Assembly (NCBI RefSeq): GCF_022410465.1
Contig: NZ_JAJSON010000025.1
Coordinates: 310,001-374,000 of the forward strand
Source: Christiangramia crocea
GTDB taxonomy: Bacteria > Bacteroidota > Bacteroidia > Flavobacteriales > Flavobacteriaceae
DNA: 64,000 bases
Direction: 5' to 3'
Below the pieces are notes generated by a model. It was not told the origin of the DNA. It ran no database searches and saw nothing but the letters and a program-made list of their open reading frames with translations. Shown here piece after piece: positions 30,913 to 39,204 of this stretch. Position 1 is the stretch's first letter, and each line of letters begins with the position of its first letter. Both the position numbers and the translations under genes were made by a program.

Positions 30913-31735
30913 ATTTATATTTTTCATAAGCCGTTTCCAGTTTTCTGGAATACACATCTACATTTCCGGAACCATTATAGCCGCGGGCAAACTTTCGCCA
31001 GTCTTTAGATTTCAAGTGAGTTACTAGATTATTTTTTTGAATGAATCTTGAAAAGGCATGTAAATGTTCTCTTTCATGTTGATTCATGTGAGACACGAAA
31101 TGTTCCACACTAGAATATCCTAATGGAATAGCGTGAAATCCCATAATTTGGTAAGAACCCCAACTACAGGCTTCGTGCGCGGCATCACTTACCTCTTTAT
31201 CCATACTTAAGGCGGCCGCTTTTTGAAGTCGGTAATGCTCTTTCATCCCGCCCTGGTAATAACGACCATCCCTGTACCAGTCTTTATGTAAAATTTCCTC
31301 TACTCCTTCTTTTAAAAAATCTTCTGGATTATAGCCTTTGGAATGTAACTGCCTCCAGAAAATATGTCCCTCAAAAAGAATTTTACACCATCCATTCAGC
31401 AAAAATCCAGCACCGGAACTTTCCACTTCGTTCACTGCTTTAATTGCCGGTAATTCAACCCCGAGTTCCTGGGCAACGTCAATAAGGTCTTTTTCTGAAA
31501 GAAGCTTATCTATATTTCTACTTAATTCAGGGCCTTTAGAAAGTAAAACTGCCCAAGTTTTGGAACCTACGATACCATCAACCACTAAATCATTCTTTTT
31601 TTGAAAATTCTTTACAGCTTCATCTGTGTCTTTATCAAAATAATTGGATACCTGTAAATTATATCCCTGATCGATCAGAATTTCTTTTAACTGATAAACA
31701 GCATTATTGTTAGATCGGTAACGAAGTGTTTGCAT
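30911..31735 (-). CDS. peptidoglycan-binding N-acetylmuramidase (endolysin-like)
   Basis: This 274-aa protein has an N-terminal PG_binding_1 three-helix domain (about 1-65, with DEAVKNFQKKNDLVVDGIVG) and a C-terminal DUF3380/N-acetylmuramidase domain (about 85-272). The signature VNEVESSGAGF is present, with Glu105 as likely catalytic acid, along with KILFEGHIFWR and SWGSYQIMGFH. It cleaves the glycan strand of peptidoglycan. No signal peptide or holin is seen, so export or lysis must come from elsewhere. It lies downstream of the injection-system operon on the same strand with a 212-bp gap. It could free particles from the cell, be carried on them, or be unrelated. Confidence 0.85.
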   Translation of the reverse strand: MQTLRYRSNNNAVYQLKEILIDQGYNLQVSNYFDKDTDEAVKNFQKKNDLVVDGIVGSKTWAVLLSKGPELSRNIDKLLSEKDLIDVAQELGVELPAIKAVNEVESSGAGFLLNGWCKILFEGHIFWRQLHSKGYNPEDFLKEGVEEILHKDWYRDGRYYQGGMKEHYRLQKAAALSMDKEVSDAAHEACSWGSYQIMGFHAIPLGYSSVEHFVSHMNQHEREHLHAFSRFIQKNNLVTHLKSKDWRKFARGYNGSGNVDVYSRKLETAYEKYK

Positions 31736-31947
31736 AATAAATAGTTTTAGAAAAAGTGAATTATTAATAATAACCTGATTTTCAATTCCTAAATTTTAAG
31801 TTTTTAGTTAAGAAATTGAAATCTGAAGCCAGGGGTCTTTTCCCCTATTTCTTAATTCTTGTTTGAAAATTAAGCTTAAATGTTCTTAAAGTAATCACTA
31901 AGGTTTTATAGAATGAGTATGACAATAAAGAATCTGTCAGGCATATA
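31736..31947. other. intergenic region between muramidase and oxidase genes
   Basis: AT-rich, no gene found. A short hairpin AGGGG/CCCCT (31831-31835 with 31842-31846, loop TCTTTT) is present. On the minus strand it has no T tract, so I do not call it a terminator for the oxidase gene. Confidence 0.3.
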
Positions 31948-33504
31948 TCAATCCAGACCACATTGTTTCATAAACTCATTTTCGAAAATAGCCTTTGTAC
32001 TTCCCGGCAATAATTCTTCACGTACTTTTTTCCATAATCCAAAAGCTTCTTCACCATACATCCATTTTAACCTTTCTTCATTCAAATTAAAGTTGATCTT
32101 ACCCCAATGAAGGGTATATTTAATCTGCTCCTTTTCTAAATGGTCCCACACAGCAGCATAAAATCTTCTTGCACCTAAAGACTCAATTCCATCCATCTCC
32201 AGAACACAGGTTTGTTTAAATCTAGTAAACCCCAGGACCGCAGATGTTCCCTTCACATAACGAAAAGCTAAGCCCCCAGGAAAGCTGTGCTTTTTGTTTA
32301 TCTCAATGATCGCATCTACTACCCTGGGCGAATTTTCAGCTGTAATGCCTATAGCACAACTCGCTATTTTGCCCCTAAATTTAGTATAGTTGAAGATCTC
32401 TCCAAGAGTTCCTGTTTGAGGTGGGGTGGGCTTAAAAGCCAGGGAGAACATTTGATTCACTAATGTGGGAATCAGTTTTTCAGAACTGGGACCGAGAGCA
32501 TCAAGAACGGTGGAAATAATACCGGCCAAATCTTCCCCATAGGTGAAAAGCTCACTGTGTTTTACCGGAATGTAATCTGTTGTATATGGTTTTTTATAAA
32601 TATATTTCAGAAAGGCGTCCCTATTGGAAGGATTATCTACCTTTTCATGAATATTAAAAAGTACTTCAAAATGGTATAAAGATTTATCCTCCTCTTCAGG
32701 TTCTATATTTAGAGAGGAAAAATCTAATGTTCTCATTGCTTTTTTCAGAGCATCGTTATAAGGAAGATTACCTAGTCTATGTTCCTCCAAAAGAAAAATT
32801 GGAGAAGTTTCTATCATTAGGCCATGGATAAACCCGAAACTTCCGAAACCCACTACCACTGAATTAAAGACATCGTCATCCCGGATTACGTCTGCATCCA
32901 GCCATTTAAGAAAGTTTTTAGAAGCAACAGGATAAGACTCCCGCTCTATCCAAACATGCTTATCAGAACCGTTAACCAAATGGATTCCCACAATAGCATC
33001 GTGGACCGCGCCAAATTTAAAGGCCGCACCATGGGTACCTGTGGCAGTGGCACCCGCCAGGGTTTGTCCGTTACTGGCTCCTGAAGCTTTTATAGACCTC
33101 GCATCATTCCTTGAGGCCAGCCTTCGATTGAGCTCATAAATAAGTGTTCCACATTGTACGAAGTAAAGATCGGCAGGGGTATTCTTATATTTCTGACTGG
33201 TGTATTTTGCTGTTATAGGAAAAGAAAAGTTGAGCGGCGAAGTATTAACGATACCATCGGGACTTAAACCTACCTTTGTAAAAGACCATCCACTTCCCAT
33301 AGCCCGGAGTTTTATTTCATGCTTTTTAGCATAATTGATCAACCATTGGAAATTCCTGGTTGTGGCAAGATATCTTTCTCTCCTGGTTGTTCCCGGTGGA
33401 TTGTAAAGGCTAAAAGAACTACCCATTTTTAATTTATGGGTAAAATTTTCGTGCTTATTGGTCCACTTCGAAATTGGTAATTTTTCTACTCCTGTTGGTA
33501 TCAT
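31948..33504 (-). CDS. FAD-linked oxidase, sugar-1,4-lactone oxidase type
   Basis: This 518-aa protein has a PCMH-type FAD domain (about 35-215) with the pyrophosphate-binding stretch GASNGQTLAGATATGTHGA (residues 142-160). A C-terminal ALO (D-arabinono-1,4-lactone/L-gulonolactone oxidase) domain follows (about 240-515), ending near HWGKIN. Enzymes of this fold oxidise sugar lactones or alditols and give H2O2. In covalent-FAD members the motif is GSGHS, but here residues 70-74 read GSGWS, so the flavin is probably non-covalent. No signal peptide. It starts 9 bp from the small lipoprotein stop and lies on the eCIS strand, so it may be an accessory or cargo enzyme. That role is an inference from position. 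Confidence 0.8.
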   Translation of the reverse strand: MIPTGVEKLPISKWTNKHENFTHKLKMGSSFSLYNPPGTTRRERYLATTRNFQWLINYAKKHEIKLRAMGSGWSFTKVGLSPDGIVNTSPLNFSFPITAKYTSQKYKNTPADLYFVQCGTLIYELNRRLASRNDARSIKASGASNGQTLAGATATGTHGAAFKFGAVHDAIVGIHLVNGSDKHVWIERESYPVASKNFLKWLDADVIRDDDVFNSVVVGFGSFGFIHGLMIETSPIFLLEEHRLGNLPYNDALKKAMRTLDFSSLNIEPEEEDKSLYHFEVLFNIHEKVDNPSNRDAFLKYIYKKPYTTDYIPVKHSELFTYGEDLAGIISTVLDALGPSSEKLIPTLVNQMFSLAFKPTPPQTGTLGEIFNYTKFRGKIASCAIGITAENSPRVVDAIIEINKKHSFPGGLAFRYVKGTSAVLGFTRFKQTCVLEMDGIESLGARRFYAAVWDHLEKEQIKYTLHWGKINFNLNEERLKWMYGEEAFGLWKKVREELLPGSTKAIFENEFMKQCGLD

Positions 33505-33513
33505 ATCTAAATA

Positions 33514-33873
33514 TCAATTATCCAGTCCTCCATCTCCTCCGGTAGGCCGGGAACATCCATAACTTACACTTCTATGATTCACTGTTCCAAGGGTGATAAG
33601 AGTAAGCAAAAAGTCTGTAGTTGATGTTTTAACTTCTACCCAGGTCATTGCCTCTTCACGGCAAGGACATAGAACCCCTTCAGTTGCAGGATTAACATCA
33701 ACTTTTTTTACCACCAGACCCCACAGGTAACTCCAGTTTGATCTGGTTTGGCATTCTACATTTTCCATCGTATCCTGATAAGGACTTGCCTCCACCCTGG
33801 TGCTAACGCAACTTATTTGCATGAGACCAAAACATATCGAAATTATTCTTATATAATATTTATATTTTTTCAT
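33514..33873 (-). CDS. small lipoprotein of unknown function
   Basis: This 119-aa protein has a lipobox ending at Cys22 (LMQISC) and then a mature region with four further cysteines, including CPC (residues 69-71 region). It also has a hydrophobic stretch TDFLLTLITLGTVNHRSVSYG and a Gly-rich tail. The layout WxxxWGL...LLTLITLG...C recalls small surface lipoproteins of the Bor type, but the match is too weak to name it. It lies between the eCIS ATPase (107-bp gap) and the oxidase gene (9 bp), on the same strand. It might anchor or protect at the envelope. Confidence 0.65.
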   Translation of the reverse strand: MKKYKYYIRIISICFGLMQISCVSTRVEASPYQDTMENVECQTRSNWSYLWGLVVKKVDVNPATEGVLCPCREEAMTWVEVKTSTTDFLLTLITLGTVNHRSVSYGCSRPTGGDGGLDN

Positions 33874-33980
33874 AATTATAGAATTAAACTGAAATGTATA
33901 GTGCCTTTGAAAATTATCTACTATAAAATCCGCTCATTTAAATTTCTTTTTTAATATCAATACTTTACTTTTTAAGAGAT

Positions 33981-35255
33981 TTATCCTACAGATTTATTAT
34001 GAAACATCTTTCCCTCTTTTTCAATTTCTCTGCGTATACCTTTTAAGACCATATCCTGTAAAACAACGTCATCACCTCCTTCGATGGCTTGCAAACATGA
34101 AAACTGCACTACATTCATGATATTTCCACCGCTTAACTCATAGCCGCTAATTATTTCCGGTATATCCAGGTTTTCCTCAAACTTAACCTCTACGGGAAAT
34201 CCTTTCTGTGCTATAGACTTCCTTTCTTCCCTGGTAGGAAAGGGAAATTTAATAATGGAATTAAAGCGCCTTAAAAATGCATCATCGATATTTGATTTAA
34301 AGTTGGAAGACAATATCACCAACCCATCAAAATCTTCAACTCTCTGGAGAAGATAACTGACTTCCTGATTTGCAAAACGATCATGCGCATCTTTTACCCC
34401 CGTTCTTTTACCAAAAATTGCATCTGCCTCATCAAAAAACAGGATCCAATCACGATTTCTTGCCTTTGTAAAAAGCCGCTCCAGGTTCTTTTCGGTCTCG
34501 CCTATATATTTAGAAACTACCGTAGACAGGTCTACTCGAAATACAGGTTTTCCTGTATGTTTTCCCAGCAAAGTAGCTGTAAGGGTCTTTCCAGTACCTG
34601 AGGGACCATGAAATAAGGTTCTGTATCCAGGTTTCAACTTTCTGGCTAATCCCCAATCATTAAAAAGTTTAGTATGGTGATTTAACCAGATCTGTAATTC
34701 CTGGATTTGCTCCAAAACATCCTTAGAAAGCACAAGGTCTTCCCAGTCCATTTCTGTAAAAATTTCTCTTGCTGGAAAATTGGAGCTGAATTTTGGTTTA
34801 CTCCTTTTACCGGTAAGATAAAAATCGACATAGTCCTGAGCCATAACAAGTTTTCCACTCATCATAGGTTCACCTTCCGGGACAGTTTCCAGATATAATA
34901 TTCCTTCCTTTACCAGATATGCTTCGTCCTGAAGCATATTTGCTACCTTCAACCTCAGGTTGTAATCTATGCCCCCAAGAATATATTGTGCAGTTTCACC
35001 GGTGGGCAGAATTCCGCGGTGATTTTTTCCTTTTACACCTCCAAATTCAACAAAATCGCCACCCTGAGGCATATATTTCTGAATGATCCTCGTAAAATAA
35101 TCTGGTTTTAAATGAGGCATCAAAGCAATAGTTAGCAATAGATCTTCCAGTTCCTTATCAAAATATTCTGTGAAGCCTTCTGCCTTCAAACGACTTTCTA
35201 AAATGTTTGTAAGCCGTTGGATACTTTCTGCTATATTTAGTCTTTTTTTATCCAT
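33981..35255 (-). CDS. AAA+ ATPase of the injection system (Afp15/Pvc15-like)
   Basis: This 424-aa protein has an N-terminal helical domain (about 1-150, specific to contractile injection system ATPases) and a single AAA+ module (about 165-410). Walker A is GPSGTGKT (217-224) and Walker B is ILFFDEAD (271-278). Sensor-1 LSSNFKSN and an arginine-finger region DDAFLRRFNSII follow. Members of this group are encoded in nearly all eCIS loci; they are needed for assembly or cargo loading and are not part of the mature particle. It is the last structural gene of the operon and overlaps the preceding cargo gene by 19 bp, which suggests coupling with that effector. Confidence 0.95.
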   Translation of the reverse strand: MDKKRLNIAESIQRLTNILESRLKAEGFTEYFDKELEDLLLTIALMPHLKPDYFTRIIQKYMPQGGDFVEFGGVKGKNHRGILPTGETAQYILGGIDYNLRLKVANMLQDEAYLVKEGILYLETVPEGEPMMSGKLVMAQDYVDFYLTGKRSKPKFSSNFPAREIFTEMDWEDLVLSKDVLEQIQELQIWLNHHTKLFNDWGLARKLKPGYRTLFHGPSGTGKTLTATLLGKHTGKPVFRVDLSTVVSKYIGETEKNLERLFTKARNRDWILFFDEADAIFGKRTGVKDAHDRFANQEVSYLLQRVEDFDGLVILSSNFKSNIDDAFLRRFNSIIKFPFPTREERKSIAQKGFPVEVKFEENLDIPEIISGYELSGGNIMNVVQFSCLQAIEGGDDVVLQDMVLKGIRREIEKEGKMFHNKSVG

Positions 35256-38200
35256 TCTTTCAATTTTTGATCTTCCGAAAGTTCTCCTATTCCCTGGCCG
35301 TTCATTTCATAAACAGTTTTTGTAGCGTACATGGGATCAAGTTCTTTGGAGAGTTTATTCATTACTTTAGCCACCTCCTTTTCACTAAATTTATTCTCTT
35401 CATTCCCATGTAACTTTTCCTTTTCTATGGCATCTTCAATACTCTTATCGCTGAAAACCTCCATGTTAGCAGAAACTTTTAGATTGAATGGCGTTTTTGC
35501 AGTCTCAGAGTCAAATATTTCCTTTTCCTTATCAGCCATATCCTCCAGATTATAATTGGAGGATGCGGGAATTAAATTTCCTGAGCCTGCGTACCCTGAA
35601 CCTCTAAACCAGTCAGCGATCAAATGAGCTGAATGAACTGATTTTCCGGCGACCAATTTCTTAAAACTATCGCCTAGAATTTTTCCTGAAGAATCGGTCG
35701 CTCCTCTTGTACCAGCCTTTTTAATCGAAATGTTCTGCCCCGATGAAGTGATTTTCTTACTTCTGGCTTCTGCCTCCGCACCAAAATCGATCATTGTGGT
35801 GAACTTCTCATCTTTCTGCTCCCCATCCTCATAAGTATAGTTGATCTTTATTCCGCCTTCCTGTATATTCCAGTCGGTTATAACCGGTTTATATTCGGTA
35901 TGATCTGAAGCACCAGATTTGGTTCCATCTCTTAAATATCCCTCCTCGTCAATATGCACTGCTGGCAGGTCCTGGGCACTCTGCCTTCTAATGTGATATT
36001 TACCTTCAGCCTTTACGAACCTATATCCAAGTTCTTCAATTTCATTTTTGATCTCATTTCCTATTGAAGAGAATTTAGAATTATCATTTTCAAAAATTTG
36101 ATTATCCAGATATTTTGAAATAGGTGAATCCTTATTTTCTTCTATAGGCTTATCAGGCTCTTCTACAATTTTGCCCTCATCCACCTGCTCCTTTTTATCG
36201 GGATTAACTTTTCCCTCAAGATACCACACACCACTTTCATTCACCGTTCTTAAATATTGAAATCCATAGCGTAATTTTATTCCTTTAAGAATAGGTTTTA
36301 TCATTTTAATGGTCACTTTTCCTGATAATTTATTCACTGCCTTTACCGCTTTTTTCATTCCCATATCCAGTCTTGCCTTTGGATCCTCCGGAACACCCGT
36401 GCTAACCACTTTTTTCAAAAAGGCTTTTCCCTTTTTCACAATCCAGCCAATAACATGGTCAATAGCCTTATCTACTTTATCCTGCACTTTTTTAACAATA
36501 CTGAGGATCTTTTCTGATATCTTACCTAATCCCAAAAATTTGGCAAAAAATGAAATCGCCAGGGATAGCATTCCTGCAAGAGTATCTTCCACTTTTTTTA
36601 TTGCTGTATTGATGACTCCATTGGCTATGGAGGACATAGAGTTTAAAACTGCCATTCCAACCCTGGCAATCTGGGAAATCTTATCAATTAAGAAAGTGAT
36701 AGTGTCGTATATGAAAATTATTGCCTGAATTACGGCCCCTGCCGGATTTAAACTGGAAACAAGTTTTGTAACCGCTTTGGTTACAACTTTGGTTACCACC
36801 CATGAAGATATCTCTTCTATGACCATAGATTTCAGGTCGCTTAATTTTTCCTGAATTCTTTCCCACATTGCCATGGGGCCCCTGGTAACCAAAATTGTGA
36901 CCAACTCAAATCCTGTTTCTAAAGCTTTTACTGCCGGTTCCCCTAAATGTTTTACAAGTTTTTCCCGTACCCGTTCCCAGGTTACTCCTAAAACCGATAA
37001 CACAAATTTGATGATCTCCTGAAAGCTAAGGCTCTCCGGAATATGTATTCCAGTACCTGCGAGTGAGCCCATGAGCCAGTTGAGAAGGGCTTTTTTAAGA
37101 TGTTTACCAATATTGCTGGCAAATTTCTGAAAGCCATTCTTAGCCGCTTTTACAAGATTCCCTATAAAACCAACCGGGTTTTTCAGAATATTGCTGAAAG
37201 CTGCTCCTGCCTTTTTAATCCAAGGAACAGCTGCCGGAGCAACAACCGAAAAAAGTATTTCTAAAAGATTCAGTACTGTACCGCCTGCCCAATCCAAAAA
37301 TTTGCCAGCAACATTTAGAAATGCATTTCCAACCTTCCTGAAGGCATTAGAAATAAGTACAAGATCTCTCCAACTCAACGATCTGATGGTTTCTAAAATG
37401 GTAGTAGGTATAGCCCTCACAAACCCCATAAGACCTTGTAATGCTCCCTGAAACCAGTTATAAGCCTTTTCAATAGCATTCCCCTGCTTAATATTTTCCC
37501 AGACTTCCTCCTGCCCTATCAGTTTCATGAAGCCACCAATAAGATTTTCTGCCGTCGGAGGATACGGATCTCCGGTTATAGGATCTTCTCCTAAAACAAC
37601 ACGTAAAAGGTCATAGGCAGGTGTCCCTTCCGCCAATAACGCCAGAGGACGAAGAATTGCTGACTTTACCATTTTCATAATCTCACTTACCAATCCTTTA
37701 CCGAATTCAATAAGTCGGTTTATAGGACTTGTAAATATTCTCTTTGCCCTACGCCATACATCACCCAGATCAAAAATATCGCTCCAGCCAAGGGAATCTA
37801 GAAATTTGTGGATGGCTGATTTAATACTTGAGCCTGTGATACTAAGACTATCCATTTTATTTTTGAACCAGGAACTGGCATCATCAAAAATTCCGGCGCT
37901 ATCCAGTGCGTCTGTAATTAACTTTCCACCCGGAAGGAATTCTACCATCGCCTTTATTATATTAGCAGGACTTCTGTCTACCCTTTCCATATTGATAGGG
38001 TTCACTCCCAGAATGATCGTGAACATTCTAAAACCTGGGATATAATGTGCTTTATCAGCAAAATAATCCAGTGCATCTCCTATTCCCAGTCGCTGAATTG
38101 TGCCTGGATGAGAACTGCTTATTTGCGGTTTCCGTCTTATAGAAGCCCCCTGCTGTACTACATGAGTCAGTTCATGCGCCAATAGGTGTTGTCCTTCTTT

Positions 38201-39181
38201 TTTGGAAGGATTGTACTGCCCCCGATTAAAATAAATATGATTTTTATGAGTAAAGGCCCTGGCATGCAATTGGTTATTAAGCTTTACCGACTGATCATCA
38301 TAATGCACTCGCACATTTGAAAAATCACTGGTGAATTGTTTTTCCATAAAAGATCTGATACCCCCGGGAAGTTTATCACCTGCATTTTTTGAACTTGAGA
38401 TTTCACTCTCAACAGTACCATCTACCTCAATATTCCCCTTTCCTTTCCTCGAGATCAGGTCATTTTTATTTTCATCATCGGTTGAAATTGTCTTCTTATC
38501 AAACCCAGTATTTAAAGTCTCCTCGCCATCAGGATCCTTCTGTTGCTCTGTTTCAGGATCTGATAAGGACTTTGTTTGAAGAAATTGGTTTGAGATATCT
38601 TTTGTTATAGGGATGTTCACCAAAGGTTCCATACTAGGTTCTCCCTGGAAGGATTTGGAATCTTCAGAATCCTTATCCCTGGTTTTCTCTGTTTCTTTCT
38701 CTATCTGGTCTTCTCTTACTTCTTTTTTTTCTTTATCGGCCTTGCCTGATTCCGGTTTTGGAGGAATTTTAATGGCTGTGTTTGGTGGTTCCGGACTTGG
38801 TGATTCCAGGTTTTCTTCTGGTGGATTCTTTTCTGGTACTTTTTCTTCGTTCGAAGTTGGCTGTGAGGCGAGCTCCGGTGGAAGAATATCATCTAAAACT
38901 CTTTCTGCATCTGGCCCGGTACTATTGTTCCCTACAGTCTGGGTCATTCTTTGAACCGGTGTTGGAGAAATAAAGGAAAGAGAAGAGTACGTATCTGTGG
39001 CCTGCATTACATAATCGGCCATATTATCGGCTTCAGCTTCATATTTACTCGTAGAGGAATCTACCTGCATTTTAGGCTGAATGAAAACATCTGAGCGTGT
39101 AAGATTATCTCCCTTTTTTTTAAAAGCAGGGTGATAGTCTGAACTGGATGATATGTTTGCTACTGCCGATTTTGAAAACAT
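35237..39181 (-). CDS. DUF4157 eCIS effector with nuclease-like C-terminus
   Basis: This 1314-aa protein is modular. Residues 30-60 hold the DUF4157-associated leader (VFIQPKMQV, EAEADNMADYVM). Residues 80-265 are a Pro/Glu/Lys-rich disordered linker. DUF4157 spans about 265-350, with zinc motif HELTH (336-340) in QHLLAHELTHVVQQG. A long helical, hydrophobic and amphipathic region (about 370-960) resembles pore or tape-measure helices. The C-terminal 130-150 residues carry HSAHLIADWFRGSG and GNLIPASSNYN (His1186, Asn1202), which fit the DNA/RNA non-specific endonuclease type 2 toxin fold. I infer a particle-delivered toxin with nuclease activity. No immunity gene is visible: the next gene is the ATPase, overlapping by 19 bp. 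Confidence 0.85.
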   Translation of the reverse strand: MFSKSAVANISSSSDYHPAFKKKGDNLTRSDVFIQPKMQVDSSTSKYEAEADNMADYVMQATDTYSSLSFISPTPVQRMTQTVGNNSTGPDAERVLDDILPPELASQPTSNEEKVPEKNPPEENLESPSPEPPNTAIKIPPKPESGKADKEKKEVREDQIEKETEKTRDKDSEDSKSFQGEPSMEPLVNIPITKDISNQFLQTKSLSDPETEQQKDPDGEETLNTGFDKKTISTDDENKNDLISRKGKGNIEVDGTVESEISSSKNAGDKLPGGIRSFMEKQFTSDFSNVRVHYDDQSVKLNNQLHARAFTHKNHIYFNRGQYNPSKKEGQHLLAHELTHVVQQGASIRRKPQISSSHPGTIQRLGIGDALDYFADKAHYIPGFRMFTIILGVNPINMERVDRSPANIIKAMVEFLPGGKLITDALDSAGIFDDASSWFKNKMDSLSITGSSIKSAIHKFLDSLGWSDIFDLGDVWRRAKRIFTSPINRLIEFGKGLVSEIMKMVKSAILRPLALLAEGTPAYDLLRVVLGEDPITGDPYPPTAENLIGGFMKLIGQEEVWENIKQGNAIEKAYNWFQGALQGLMGFVRAIPTTILETIRSLSWRDLVLISNAFRKVGNAFLNVAGKFLDWAGGTVLNLLEILFSVVAPAAVPWIKKAGAAFSNILKNPVGFIGNLVKAAKNGFQKFASNIGKHLKKALLNWLMGSLAGTGIHIPESLSFQEIIKFVLSVLGVTWERVREKLVKHLGEPAVKALETGFELVTILVTRGPMAMWERIQEKLSDLKSMVIEEISSWVVTKVVTKAVTKLVSSLNPAGAVIQAIIFIYDTITFLIDKISQIARVGMAVLNSMSSIANGVINTAIKKVEDTLAGMLSLAISFFAKFLGLGKISEKILSIVKKVQDKVDKAIDHVIGWIVKKGKAFLKKVVSTGVPEDPKARLDMGMKKAVKAVNKLSGKVTIKMIKPILKGIKLRYGFQYLRTVNESGVWYLEGKVNPDKKEQVDEGKIVEEPDKPIEENKDSPISKYLDNQIFENDNSKFSSIGNEIKNEIEELGYRFVKAEGKYHIRRQSAQDLPAVHIDEEGYLRDGTKSGASDHTEYKPVITDWNIQEGGIKINYTYEDGEQKDEKFTTMIDFGAEAEARSKKITSSGQNISIKKAGTRGATDSSGKILGDSFKKLVAGKSVHSAHLIADWFRGSGYAGSGNLIPASSNYNLEDMADKEKEIFDSETAKTPFNLKVSANMEVFSDKSIEDAIEKEKLHGNEENKFSEKEVAKVMNKLSKELDPMYATKTVYEMNGQGIGELSEDQKLKEWIKKD

Positions 39182-39204
39182 TCTCGTTCAACAAAATTCT
39201 TTAT

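Noticed and set aside
31831-31846. AGGGG/CCCCT hairpin as terminator of the eCIS-side transcript
   Set aside because: No T tract on the minus strand; a T-rich tail exists only on the plus strand, where there is no gene to terminate.
38331-38973. Several overlapping plus-strand frames opposite the Pro/Glu linker of the 1314-aa protein
   Set aside because: Ser/Phe/Gly-rich mirror images of the charged linker; no start context or family features.
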